The notes under the pieces were generated by a model, which worked only from the letters and a program-made list of their open reading frames with translations, ran no database searches and was not told the origin of the DNA. The translations under genes and the position numbers were made by a program. A stretch of DNA of 37,589 bases from Candidatus Hydrogenedentota bacterium (GTDB lineage: Bacteria > Hydrogenedentota > Hydrogenedentia > Hydrogenedentales > CAITNO01), in assembly GCA_018056705.1 (NCBI GenBank), contig JAGPFE010000033.1, positions 1 to 37,589 of the forward strand, given 5' to 3'. This document shows, piece after piece, positions 19,003 through 26,921 of this stretch (positions within the stretch are counted from its first letter, which is position 1; every line of letters starts with the position of its first letter).

Positions 19003-21330
19003 ATGATAACCGCGGTAAAAACAGGATGGTGGACATTGATGATCGGAACGGCGATCCTGCTGTCTGGCTGCTCCGACGCGATCCGGACATCGGTCAACTC
19101 GCTCGACTTCGGCGATTCCGGCACCATACTGAGGCTGGACGTGTGGAATGGCGACCCAGATCTCAAGGAAATGAAACTCAACCTTTCCTCCGACGCCGAC
19201 TGGCTGACCATCGATCCCGTGGAACTCGTCAGCCGCGCGCCGATGGCAAGTGATACCGAGGGCACAACCGGCGAGGACAAGGTTAACGTCATCGTCAAGG
19301 CCGACCGGACCAAGTTACGAGGCGATGCCAAGGAAGCCCGTCTCGTGCTCGATGGACCCCGCGTCAAGCGTAAAACCATCAGCGTGTTCATATCCCCCCC
19401 TTACGATGCCATCGGCGTATCTACCGACGCGGTAACCTTCGGCCCCAGGGAAAATACCGCCACGCTGGAACTCTGGAAAAGCAACACCACCTTCCGGGAT
19501 CCCATCCTGATCACGGCCAGTACCAGCGCTCCATGGCTCAAGGTCAAGGGCGGGCTCCTGGGCGCGTTCCTGAGTTACGGCGCGTCCGACCGGAAAACCG
19601 TGGTCCTGGAACTCGATCGGGGAAAAATGAGCGGCGGCGTTAACACCGCCACCGTGACCTTTAACACGCCGAATTTCCGGAGCGTGTCCGTGGCGGTAAC
19701 CGCTACCCAGACCTATGACGCCATCAACGTTTCGAACACCAGCCTCGATTTCGGCCTCGACACCCGGCCATGGGAACTGGACGTGTGGAACCAGTCCACC
19801 CGTTTTCCGTCCCTGAATATCCGCCTGTCTTCGGACCAGGACTGGATTTCCATCCAGCCTGCCGAGGTTACCAGTGCCGCCCCCGTGCTGGGGATTACCG
19901 ACAAGCGCCGGGTCACGGTGTATATCGACCGGTCCCGCCTTGCCGAGGGTATCCACACGGGAGAAATCCTGGTCACCTCCGACCGGGACGACGTCACCGA
20001 GGTACGAATCTCCGTCCGGGTCGAACAGCGTGCGGACGCTGCCGGTTCGGGACTCAAGATTGAAAACGTGGCGGCTCGCTATACAGATCCTTACCTGGTG
20101 GAATTCGCCTTTGCCTTGCGGGACGCGTACGGCAGGCCGGTCGTGGCCGATCCCGGCCAGGTAGAAGCGCGCGCTTTTGAAAACGGCGTGGAAACCATCG
20201 ATCCCCCGATCCTCCGGAGGGCCAGCGCGCGACAGATGCGGGTCGAAATGGTCATGGACTATTCCCTGTACATGCACAATGCCCAGGGAGCGGTGGAATC
20301 CATGGAATCCGCCGCGCGGGACCTCCTTCTGCCTGCCATCCCGCCCGAGGCCATGCTCGGTATCACCGCGTTCTGGCGGGAAGATACCACGTACAAGGAA
20401 GGCACACGGATTATGCCTTTCTCAACCGACCGCGACCTGGCCGCCGCCCGGATTGACCAGATTGATCCCGATCAGACCGAGGGATTTTACGCGGGAGCAC
20501 TGGCCCTCGACGTCCTGTATAAAGCCATCGGGCGATTCAATACCGCCGATGCCTCCGCCGAAGAACGGTTCATCGTCTTCTTCTCCAGCGGATACATCGA
20601 TCCCGGCCAGCGGACTGTTAACGACGTGGTCAACCTCGCCAGGCAGCGACGGGTCCGCGTTTATGCACTGGCTTTCCTGGAAAATGCCCGGGACATCACC
20701 ACGCTGAATGACATCACCACCCGAACCTACGGCCAGCGGCTCGACGCCCGGCAACCTGAACTGCTCGCCACGGCGTTCGCGCAACTCGCCGATAACCTCC
20801 AGGGGCAGTACGTGCTCCGGTGGCCAACCCTTCGCCGAAACAGCACCCCATTCTCTCCGGCCTTTCGGCTGACCCGCGGTGACGCCACCGCTCTGTATTA
20901 CGCGGCGGACCAGTACGTGCCTACCTCCTACGCGGGAACTGTCACGGAGGGAAAACTCCGGCTGGTGACCTCGGCCGTCGTGGATCAGGCCGCCACGGCG
21001 GTGATTCACGCGGATTATATTCCCCGCAATATCCGGCAGATCCGACTCGTGGTGCGAACACCCTTCCCCCACGCGGTTTCCCTGGTGGAAACGGCCGACG
21101 ACGGCATCGCCGGGAACTGGACCATCAGCCTGGCCGAGGAAGACGGGAAAACCATCATCGACCTGGCTTCGCCGGATGCCGCCCTGCCCTTCGCCACGTG
21201 GGGTCCCATTCTCAGGATCCACTTCTCGGATGTCGTGCTCAATGACACCACGCCGCTGATCGAAGAACTGTACTGCGACAATTCAATCTACACCACCGGC
21301 CAAACCCTGGTCTTCAGCAATTTCCAGTAA
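19003..21330 (+). CDS. Triple BACON + VWA-like lipoprotein, paralogue 2
   Basis: A 775-aa paralogue of the preceding gene. Lipobox LSGC places the lipidated Cys at residue 23. Three BACON-like repeats follow (about 26-130, 133-235, 236-345), each beginning with a VS-x-x-x-x-x-FG pattern and a (L)D/E-(V)L-W-(N)K strand. The VWA-like domain (about 360-625) has DYSLYM at the first metal motif, again lacking the second Ser. It also has FSSGYIDPG where paralogue 1 keeps ADGRDTSS. The C-terminal beta domain (about 640-775; HADYIPRNIRQIRLVV) matches that of paralogue 1. AGGGAG precedes the ATG by about 8 bases. The gap to the upstream gene is 37 bases, consistent with one transcript. Confidence 0.87.
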   Translation: MITAVKTGWWTLMIGTAILLSGCSDAIRTSVNSLDFGDSGTILRLDVWNGDPDLKEMKLNLSSDADWLTIDPVELVSRAPMASDTEGTTGEDKVNVIVKADRTKLRGDAKEARLVLDGPRVKRKTISVFISPPYDAIGVSTDAVTFGPRENTATLELWKSNTTFRDPILITASTSAPWLKVKGGLLGAFLSYGASDRKTVVLELDRGKMSGGVNTATVTFNTPNFRSVSVAVTATQTYDAINVSNTSLDFGLDTRPWELDVWNQSTRFPSLNIRLSSDQDWISIQPAEVTSAAPVLGITDKRRVTVYIDRSRLAEGIHTGEILVTSDRDDVTEVRISVRVEQRADAAGSGLKIENVAARYTDPYLVEFAFALRDAYGRPVVADPGQVEARAFENGVETIDPPILRRASARQMRVEMVMDYSLYMHNAQGAVESMESAARDLLLPAIPPEAMLGITAFWREDTTYKEGTRIMPFSTDRDLAAARIDQIDPDQTEGFYAGALALDVLYKAIGRFNTADASAEERFIVFFSSGYIDPGQRTVNDVVNLARQRRVRVYALAFLENARDITTLNDITTRTYGQRLDARQPELLATAFAQLADNLQGQYVLRWPTLRRNSTPFSPAFRLTRGDATALYYAADQYVPTSYAGTVTEGKLRLVTSAVVDQAATAVIHADYIPRNIRQIRLVVRTPFPHAVSLVETADDGIAGNWTISLAEEDGKTIIDLASPDAALPFATWGPILRIHFSDVVLNDTTPLIEELYCDNSIYTTGQTLVFSNFQ

Positions 21331-21359
21331 ATCATGCATAATACGGACGGAGAAAAACC

Positions 21360-21902
21360 ATGCGTTCCTCAAACATAACATGGCGAATAACGTGGGCCGC
21401 GGCCTTGATGGTGGTCGTCTTGGCATTCCTGCCGGGATGCGGGCTGCTGGGCATTACGCCCCCCTACCAGGCCGAAGGCACTTACTCCGGTGCCTGGAAT
21501 GGAGAATTCTCCGGCGGTTTGTCCATGGATGCCGCCTGTTCCGCGCGCCTGTCCATCTTTTCCGATGAACCGGACGCGTTGTATGGCCGGAAACTCGAGG
21601 GATCCCTCTCGGTATTCTTTACCTGTGCCGACCTGCTTGATGCCATCGCTGAGCAGGGACTGCCCGGAAGGATCACGCTGGACGTCACCGGCAGTTCGTA
21701 CGGTTTTGACCGACTCTCATTCAGCGGAGTCTACAGCGATAAAAACATCACGGAAACCGTTTCCTTCACCGGTAACGGAGATGACACCGACGGCGACGGC
21801 ATGATGGATACGTTCACGGGCAGGCTGACCATCGTTGTGGAACAGTCCGGATACAAGCAGATCACCCTGTCCGCCGACTGGGAAGCCGTTCGGGTATCCT
21901 GA
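21360..21902 (+). CDS. Small lipoprotein of unknown function
   Basis: A 180-aa protein with a signal peptide ending in lipobox LPGC (Cys at about residue 27). The mature part is a predicted beta-rich domain starting GTYSGAWNGEFSGGLSMD, with a DTDGDGMMDTF calcium-type loop near residue 142. GGAG lies 7-8 bases before the ATG. It follows the VWA-like lipoprotein by 29 bases and probably belongs to the same transcript. I do not recognise a named family. Confidence 0.75.
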   Translation: MRSSNITWRITWAAALMVVVLAFLPGCGLLGITPPYQAEGTYSGAWNGEFSGGLSMDAACSARLSIFSDEPDALYGRKLEGSLSVFFTCADLLDAIAEQGLPGRITLDVTGSSYGFDRLSFSGVYSDKNITETVSFTGNGDDTDGDGMMDTFTGRLTIVVEQSGYKQITLSADWEAVRVS

Positions 21903-21933
21903 CCGGCTCTTGCCCACCCGGAATCCCAGGCGC

Positions 21934-21962
21934 TTGATTCTGGCGGAATACTCTGGTACAGT
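21934..21962 (+). promoter_or_regulatory. Sigma70-like extended -10 promoter of the radical SAM pair
   Basis: TTGATT (21934-21939), a 17-base spacer ending in TGG, and TACAGT (21957-21962) lie about 55 bases before the start of the first radical SAM gene. The TGn extension compensates for the imperfect -10. Confidence 0.45.
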
Positions 21963-22016
21963 ATGGTTAAATGCCGTTAAGCATGGTTTACGCGCTTGTA
22001 CTGGAGTTGATAGGCT

Positions 22017-23081
22017 TTGAGTGCCTTGGTCGATTTTACGGTTCGTGGTCTCCTGCGCCTGGCCGCGTGGACATACTACGGTAATCCCGCCCAGGCCGAC
22101 TGGATCTACGAAAAAGTGCGGCGTCCAGCGAGTTTGTGGGTCGTCGCGCGCAACATGTGGTACTACCAGCGGGGTATTCCAAGGGTTTACGGGCTGGTCA
22201 GTGTCAATATCGAACCCTCGTTCGGGTGCAATCTCCGTTGCCGTTACTGCTGGGGAGCCTACGAAGCCCGCCTCAAGGGACTGCGTCCTCCCCTGATGGA
22301 CTGGAACCTCTTTTCCAGGATCCTCGACACCCTCCCCCCCACCGTGGAAACCGTCACCCTCGGCAGTGTCGGGGAACCCCTTCTTAACCCCCTCACTCCC
22401 AAAATGATTCACGCCATCCACGCCTCAGGCCGGCGCGCGTGCCTCTATACGAACGGAACGCTCCTTAAAGGAGAAAAAGCCCAGACCCTTGCCGACTCCC
22501 CCCTTTCCGTTCTGAACATCTCCATGGAACCCGACGCGGAAACCGCCCGGGAGTACAGGGGCATCGATTTTAACGAGGTACGGGAAAACGCCCGCGCTTT
22601 CCGGAAAATCCGTCGCCTGGAAACGCGCATGCAGCTCTCCGTGGTGCTGCACAAGGACAGTTATGACAAAATCGCTCAACTGTCAGAAACATGGAAAGAC
22701 GTGGTGGATGGGGTAAAGTACAGTCCCATGATGCAAGTGGACACGACCCATATCCGCAATCTGTGCAGCGAACTATGGCGGGGTAACCTGAACGTCTTCA
22801 CCAACGGTGACGTGTCGCCATGCTGTTTTGACCTGTACGGCGACCTGTGCGTCGGCAATATCCGTTCCGAAACTTTTGAAGAGATCTTCCAGGGAGAGCG
22901 TTTTACCCGGCTTCTGGAAGCCTTCGTGAGCGAACAGTTGCCCGATCGCTGCCTGCACTGCCAGGAAGTCCCGATATCCCCTGTCTGGAAACGCGTCCCA
23001 CGACGATGCGCCGGGTCACAACTACTTCATGAGGAAACATTTTCGGAACTTCAATTGCCCGGGGAACATCGGAAATCATGA
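22017..23081 (+). CDS. Radical SAM protein with SPASM-like C-terminus
   Basis: A 354-aa protein. The iron-sulfur motif CNLRCRYC (Cys 71, 75, 78) follows an N-terminal extension of about 60 residues. A SAM-binding Gly-Glu motif (GSVGEP) comes about 40 residues later. The C-terminal part has additional Cys residues (SPCCFDLYGDLCVGNI and RCLHC), as in SPASM domains that bind auxiliary clusters. Such enzymes modify peptides, sugars or other small substrates; no precursor peptide is visible. The start is TTG at 22017 with GGAG 10 bases upstream, the best available initiation site. Its last bases overlap the ATG of the next radical SAM gene (ATGA). Confidence 0.88.
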   Translation: MSALVDFTVRGLLRLAAWTYYGNPAQADWIYEKVRRPASLWVVARNMWYYQRGIPRVYGLVSVNIEPSFGCNLRCRYCWGAYEARLKGLRPPLMDWNLFSRILDTLPPTVETVTLGSVGEPLLNPLTPKMIHAIHASGRRACLYTNGTLLKGEKAQTLADSPLSVLNISMEPDAETAREYRGIDFNEVRENARAFRKIRRLETRMQLSVVLHKDSYDKIAQLSETWKDVVDGVKYSPMMQVDTTHIRNLCSELWRGNLNVFTNGDVSPCCFDLYGDLCVGNIRSETFEEIFQGERFTRLLEAFVSEQLPDRCLHCQEVPISPVWKRVPRRCAGSQLLHEETFSELQLPGEHRKS

Positions 23082-24499
23082 AACCCTTGCGTGTTACACT
23101 TATTAATGCTGGTCAACCTAGTTTTACTTCGCCAGCTGTTTCACCTCCACTTGGACTCCTCTACCTTGCCGCTTATGCTCGCAGGCACCTTCCCTCTACC
23201 TTTCAGATCATCGATCAGAGAGGCTTGGACTTATCTCTCGAAACAGTCGTGAAAAACACGCGGGCTTTCTCTCCCGATGTTATTGGACTTCGGTGCCTTA
23301 CAGCCAACGCGGGCATGGCCCGAAAACTGGCAGAGGCGTTCCGGATTGAATGCCCCAACGCAGTTTTGCTGGCGGGTGGCCCACACGCTTCAGCCATGGG
23401 TGCGCGTATTCTGGAAGATATGCCCATCCATGCAGCGGTACCAGGTGAAGGAGAAATTGCTTTCACAAAAATATTGCAGGCCGTCGCGTCCAGGTCTGAC
23501 CTTACCGAAATCCCCGGCATATGGTGGCAGAACAACTCCGGACAAATTCATCACAATCCCGGGACTCCTGAATATGTGGAAAATGTTGATGACATCCCGA
23601 TACCCGCTTATGAGTTGATTGACCTGTATGCATATGGAAAACGCAGAAACATGACCATGTTACCGATAAGACCAAAATATTTTTCTATATTTACCAGTAG
23701 AGGATGTCCATATAGATGTAATTATTGTCATAGTATTTTTGGAAAAAAATTTCGCCCCCATTCTGCCGAACGGGTGGTTGAGGAAATAGAATTGTTACAT
23801 AAAAAGTATGGAATTAATGATTTTGATATTTTGGATGATATATTTAATATGAATAAGGAAAGAGTTTTTAAAATTACCGAACTCTTGAAAAATAAAAATT
23901 TAAATCTCCGGTTTGCCTTTCCCAATGCCGTAAGAACGGATATTCTGACGGAAGATGTGGTGGATGCCCTGGTTGAAATGGGTACTTACATGAGTGCCTT
24001 TGCCCTGGAAACAGGATCGCCCAGGCTTCAGAAAATCATCGGGAAAAACCTGGACATTGAAAGATACTTGGAAGGAGTGCGTTTGGCCGCGAAAAAACGC
24101 ATCTTTACTTATGGGTTTGCCATGCTGGGATTTCCTGGCGAAACTGAAGAAGAAATGCGCATGACCATTGACACTATCTGCCAATCTGACTTACATGCTG
24201 TGCTGTTCTTCACCGTTACCCCCTTCCCCGGCACGGCACTATTTGAACAGGCCATGCGCGAACATCCCGACCGTCTCCAACGCTTGGACTACGAGGGCAA
24301 GGACTACCTTTTCAAACTGACCGCCAACCTTTCTCAGGTCAGTGACGAAGAACTCCAGCGAAAACTGAAAGAAGCAAACAGGCGCTTCTACTTTACACCA
24401 TGGCGCGTCGCGCGCATTATCCGCGACTACCCGGACTTTAGACAATTAGCAACCCTAGCCATCCGTTTCCTCTACTTGCAGACTACCTCCAAACTTTAA
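23078..24499 (+). CDS. B12-binding-domain radical SAM protein (class B type)
   Basis: A 473-aa protein. The N-terminal region (about 1-150) resembles a cobalamin-binding Rossmann domain (VSPPLGLLYLAAYAR, VLLAGGPHAS, VPGEGE). The radical SAM core has CPYRCNYC (Cys 210, 214, 217), SRG before it, and ETGSPRLQKIIGKNL further on. This arrangement is known from B12-dependent methylases and related lipid or natural-product enzymes; the visible start of the cobalamin domain lacks an obvious DxHxxG motif. It is translationally coupled to the SPASM-type gene upstream. Codons for residues about 190-285 (23640-23930) are strikingly AT-rich, with ATA, AGA, TTA and AAA codons, unlike both gene ends and all neighbours. 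Confidence 0.9.
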   Translation: MKPLRVTLINAGQPSFTSPAVSPPLGLLYLAAYARRHLPSTFQIIDQRGLDLSLETVVKNTRAFSPDVIGLRCLTANAGMARKLAEAFRIECPNAVLLAGGPHASAMGARILEDMPIHAAVPGEGEIAFTKILQAVASRSDLTEIPGIWWQNNSGQIHHNPGTPEYVENVDDIPIPAYELIDLYAYGKRRNMTMLPIRPKYFSIFTSRGCPYRCNYCHSIFGKKFRPHSAERVVEEIELLHKKYGINDFDILDDIFNMNKERVFKITELLKNKNLNLRFAFPNAVRTDILTEDVVDALVEMGTYMSAFALETGSPRLQKIIGKNLDIERYLEGVRLAAKKRIFTYGFAMLGFPGETEEEMRMTIDTICQSDLHAVLFFTVTPFPGTALFEQAMREHPDRLQRLDYEGKDYLFKLTANLSQVSDEELQRKLKEANRRFYFTPWRVARIIRDYPDFRQLATLAIRFLYLQTTSKL

Positions 24500-24505
24500 A
24501 CCGTG

Positions 24506-24530
24506 CCTTCTAATTGAAGGAATGCTTTTT
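24506..24530 (+). terminator. Possible weak intrinsic terminator after the radical SAM genes
   Basis: CCTTC-TAATT-GAAGG makes a perfect 5-bp hairpin (24506-24520), followed four bases later by TTTTT. The stem is short. A second 6-bp pair (GAATGC 24520-24525 with GCATTC 24542-24547) is an alternative fold. Confidence 0.35.
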
Positions 24531-24547
24531 GCGGGGAAGAGGCATTC

Positions 24548-24910
24548 TCAGCAAGTATTTATGTTTCAGTTTACGGTGTGCATATACAATCTTTTTTAAT
24601 ATTTATCCCCGTTGATTCCCCGAAATGACATCACACGGTCGCGCGGACGACTTTTCAGGTTTACTCTTTATTTTCAAAGGGCCTTTCTTCGGATCAGAAG
24701 GAAAATCTCTCGTTCGACATACTACCCATTTAGTCGCGGCATCGTCATTCTGGGCGCGGCCTTGTCATCTCAAGCGTGGCGTTATGCTTATTCCGCAGCC
24801 TCGTCACAAATATTGTCATTTCGAGCGAAGCGAAAAATCTGAATCTGCTTCACCTCTCCTGCGCAACGTCCATCATTCGGGACGCGTACGCCTTACCCAT
24901 GTGGCCTGCT
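24548..24910. other. Gene-free stretch with decayed repeat copies
   Basis: I see no credible gene here. It holds one clear half copy of the GTCATTTCGA repeat (24815-24840) and degraded relatives: AAATCTCTCGTTCGACAT at about 24703-24720 in the opposite sense, and short GTCATTC and GTCATCTC remnants in between. It looks like the remains of inverted-repeat elements between the radical SAM genes and the riboflavin operon. Confidence 0.5.
24815..24840 (+). repeat. GTCATTTCGA-type dispersed repeat, half copy
   Basis: A 26-base unit starting GTCATTTCGAGCG and ending GAAAAATCT. It is closely related to the six copies at 36365-37173, more than 11 kb away, so the family is dispersed in this genome. 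Confidence 0.8.
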
Positions 24911-24941
24911 TTGACAACACGTGTGTCCGGTAACCTATAAT
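24911..24941 (+). promoter_or_regulatory. Sigma70-type promoter of the riboflavin operon
   Basis: Perfect TTGACA (24911-24916) and TATAAT (24936-24941) hexamers are separated by 19 bases, two more than optimal. Transcription should begin about 24948, just before the FMN aptamer. The long spacer may temper an otherwise strong promoter. Confidence 0.65.
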
Positions 24942-24954
24942 AGGCCTACAGACC

Positions 24955-25066
24955 GATCTTCGGGGCAGGGTGAAATCCCCGACCGGCGGTAAAGCCCGCG
25001 AGCGTGAAAAGCGCAGATCCGGCGTGATTCCGGAGCCGACGGTTACAGTCCGGATGGGAGAAGATC
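24955..25066 (+). ncRNA. FMN riboswitch (RFN element)
   Basis: The conserved RFN blocks are all present in order: P1 5' strand GATCTT (24955-24960), CGGGGCAGGGTGAAATCCCC, GACCGGCGGT, AGCCCGCGAGC, GCAGATCCGG, TGATTCCGGAGCCGACGGTT, ACAGTCCGGATGGGAGAAGA and the P1 3' strand AAGATC (25061-25066). The aptamer binds flavin mononucleotide and normally represses riboflavin genes when FMN is high. It lies directly upstream of ribD. Confidence 0.97.
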
Positions 25067-25125
25067 GCGTGCCCGACGCTTCACAGCGATCCGGCCTGGT
25101 CGGGTTGCCGTGAGAGGTGGGTGTG

Positions 25126-25151
25126 CCCCGGAATCGGTCCGGGGATTTTTT
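25126..25151 (+). terminator. Riboswitch-controlled intrinsic terminator, also covering the ribD ribosome-binding site
   Basis: CCCCGGA (25126-25132), loop ATCGG and TCCGGGG (25138-25144) form a 7-bp GC-rich stem followed by ATTTTTT. The ribD ATG is at 25155. The only purine-rich sequence suitable as its ribosome-binding site is GGGGA at 25141-25145, inside the 3' arm. GATCCGG at 25088-25094 can pair with CCGGAATC at 25128-25135 (one bulge), which would break the terminator; this antiterminator is inferred. Confidence 0.8.
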
Positions 25152-25154
25152 ATT

Positions 25155-26270
25155 ATGGTTTTTACCGACAGCGACCACGCGTACATGCGCAGGGCCCTGG
25201 AACTGGCCCAGCGGGGCCGGGGACGAGTCAGCCCCAATCCCATGGTCGGCTGCGTGGTTGTTCGGGATGGTCGCATTATCGGGGAAGGCTGGCACGAACG
25301 GGCTGGCCTTCCGCACGCCGAGGTTAATGCCGTCCAGGCCTGCCCGGAAGGGGATATCCACGGCGCCACGGTTTACGTCACGCTTGAGCCATGCGCGCAT
25401 TATGGCAAGACGCCCCCTTGCGCCGATTTCCTCGCCGAACGTAAGCCGGCCCGCGTGGTCTGCGCCATGCGCGATCCCAATCCCCTGGTTTCCGGGCGCG
25501 GCATCGAGCGCCTGCGCCGGGCCGGCATCACCGTGGAATGCGGTCTCCTTGAAACGGAAGCCCGTAAACTGAACGAAATCTTCGTGAAGTTCATCACCAC
25601 GGGCCGTCCCTTCGTGGTCGCCAAGTGCGCCATGTCCCTGGATGGCAAAATCGCCACCCGTACCGGTCATTCCCGGTGGGTCACGGGTGAAGCGGCCCGC
25701 GCGCGCACCCACGAGATGCGCGCGGAACTCGACGCCATCCTCGTGGGCAGTCGCACGGTCATGCTGGATGATCCATCCTTGACCGCGCGCACGCCCGTGC
25801 CTCCACCCCGCCAGCCTGTCCGGGTTATCCTGGACGGGGATGACTACCTTGGCCCGTCCCTGAAGGTGTTCACCCCCGAACTGCGGGCGCTGGCTCCCAC
25901 CTGGGTGGCCACCGTGAAAGACGAATCCAGGCAATACCCCGACGCGGACCTTGTACTGCGACTTCCCCGTGGCCGGGGCGGCGTCGACATGGGCGCGCTG
26001 ATGACCGCCCTGGGAGACCGGGGCATCACCTCCGTCCTCATCGAGGGAGGTGGTCAGACCCTCGCGTCCGCGTTCGAGGCAAACGTGGTGGACAAGGTGT
26101 GTTTCTTCATTGCGCCCCGCGTCATTGGCGGGCGGGACGCGGTAACCGCCGTGGAAGGAGAAGGCGTGGCCACCATCGACGACGCGGTGCGCCTGCGGGA
26201 TCTCACGTTCACGCCCGTCGGCGAAGACTGGCTGGCCGAGGCCTACGTGGTCCAGGGAGAACCGTCCTGA
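25155..26270 (+). CDS. ribD: Bifunctional riboflavin deaminase/reductase RibD
   Basis: RibD deaminates the pyrimidine intermediate made from GTP and then reduces its ribosyl side chain with NADPH. The 371-aa protein has the deaminase domain first (about 1-145), with zinc ligands in HAEVNAV (His 54, Glu 56) and PCAHYGKTPPC (Cys 80, Cys 89). The reductase domain follows (about 150-371), with KCAMSLDGKIA and IEGGGQTLASAF. The ATG at 25155 is chosen because upstream codons lie within the leader hairpin and earlier residues do not match the family. The stop overlaps the ribE ATG by one base. Confidence 0.96.
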   Translation: MVFTDSDHAYMRRALELAQRGRGRVSPNPMVGCVVVRDGRIIGEGWHERAGLPHAEVNAVQACPEGDIHGATVYVTLEPCAHYGKTPPCADFLAERKPARVVCAMRDPNPLVSGRGIERLRRAGITVECGLLETEARKLNEIFVKFITTGRPFVVAKCAMSLDGKIATRTGHSRWVTGEAARARTHEMRAELDAILVGSRTVMLDDPSLTARTPVPPPRQPVRVILDGDDYLGPSLKVFTPELRALAPTWVATVKDESRQYPDADLVLRLPRGRGGVDMGALMTALGDRGITSVLIEGGGQTLASAFEANVVDKVCFFIAPRVIGGRDAVTAVEGEGVATIDDAVRLRDLTFTPVGEDWLAEAYVVQGEPS

Positions 26271-26905
26271 TGTTTACCGGCATCATCGAGGAAATCGGCG
26301 TGATCGCCCGAAGGTCCGGGGCTGAGTTGCACATCCACGCGGAAATCGTCTCCCAAGACCTCCATGAAGGGGATAGCGTGGCCGTAAACGGGGTCTGCCT
26401 GACCGTGGCGGGATTCAATCCCCACGGCTTCGCGGTGCAGGTTTCCCCGGAAACCTTTTCCCGTACCACCCTGGGCCGACTGAAACCCGGCGACGCCGTC
26501 AATCTCGAGCGGGCATTGCGTCCCATGGACCGCATAGGTGGACATTTCGTGTTGGGTCACGTGGATGGCGTGGGCCAGGTGGAGTCCATCACGGACCAGG
26601 GCGAATTCTCCCTCTGGCGCTTCCGGGCTCCCGCGGAAATCGCTCGATACCTCATCCCGAAAGGATCCGTCGCGATCGACGGCATCAGCCTGACCATCGT
26701 CGATCCCGAGCGGGAACGCTTCTCCGTGGCCGTTATTCCGGTTACCCTGCGCAAAACCGTGCTCGGCATGCGGCGGCCCGGCGAGTTCGTCAACATCGAG
26801 GCGGATGTGCTCGGCAAGCATGTGCATCATTTTCTCTCCACCCGGACGCCGGACGCGGCCGGGGGACTTTCCCTGGAAACCCTGCTACGGAACGGCTTCG
26901 CCTGA
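26270..26905 (+). CDS. ribE: Riboflavin synthase alpha chain
   Basis: Catalyses the last step of riboflavin synthesis, dismutating two molecules of 6,7-dimethyl-8-ribityllumazine. The 211-aa protein starts with the classic MFTGIIEEIG and has the two internally homologous lumazine-binding barrels. The first contains VNGVCLTV, the second IDGISLTIV, and GGHFVLGHVDG joins them. It overlaps the ribD stop (TGATG). The symbol follows the naming in which riboflavin synthase is ribE; some organisms call it ribC. Confidence 0.96.
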   Translation: MFTGIIEEIGVIARRSGAELHIHAEIVSQDLHEGDSVAVNGVCLTVAGFNPHGFAVQVSPETFSRTTLGRLKPGDAVNLERALRPMDRIGGHFVLGHVDGVGQVESITDQGEFSLWRFRAPAEIARYLIPKGSVAIDGISLTIVDPERERFSVAVIPVTLRKTVLGMRRPGEFVNIEADVLGKHVHHFLSTRTPDAAGGLSLETLLRNGFA

Positions 26906-26921
26906 GGCCGGAGGTAGTCTT

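Noticed and set aside
24548..24910. Possible small gene in the gap before the riboflavin operon
   Set aside because: Open frames there consist of decayed repeat sequence, lack ribosome-binding sites and run into the promoter.
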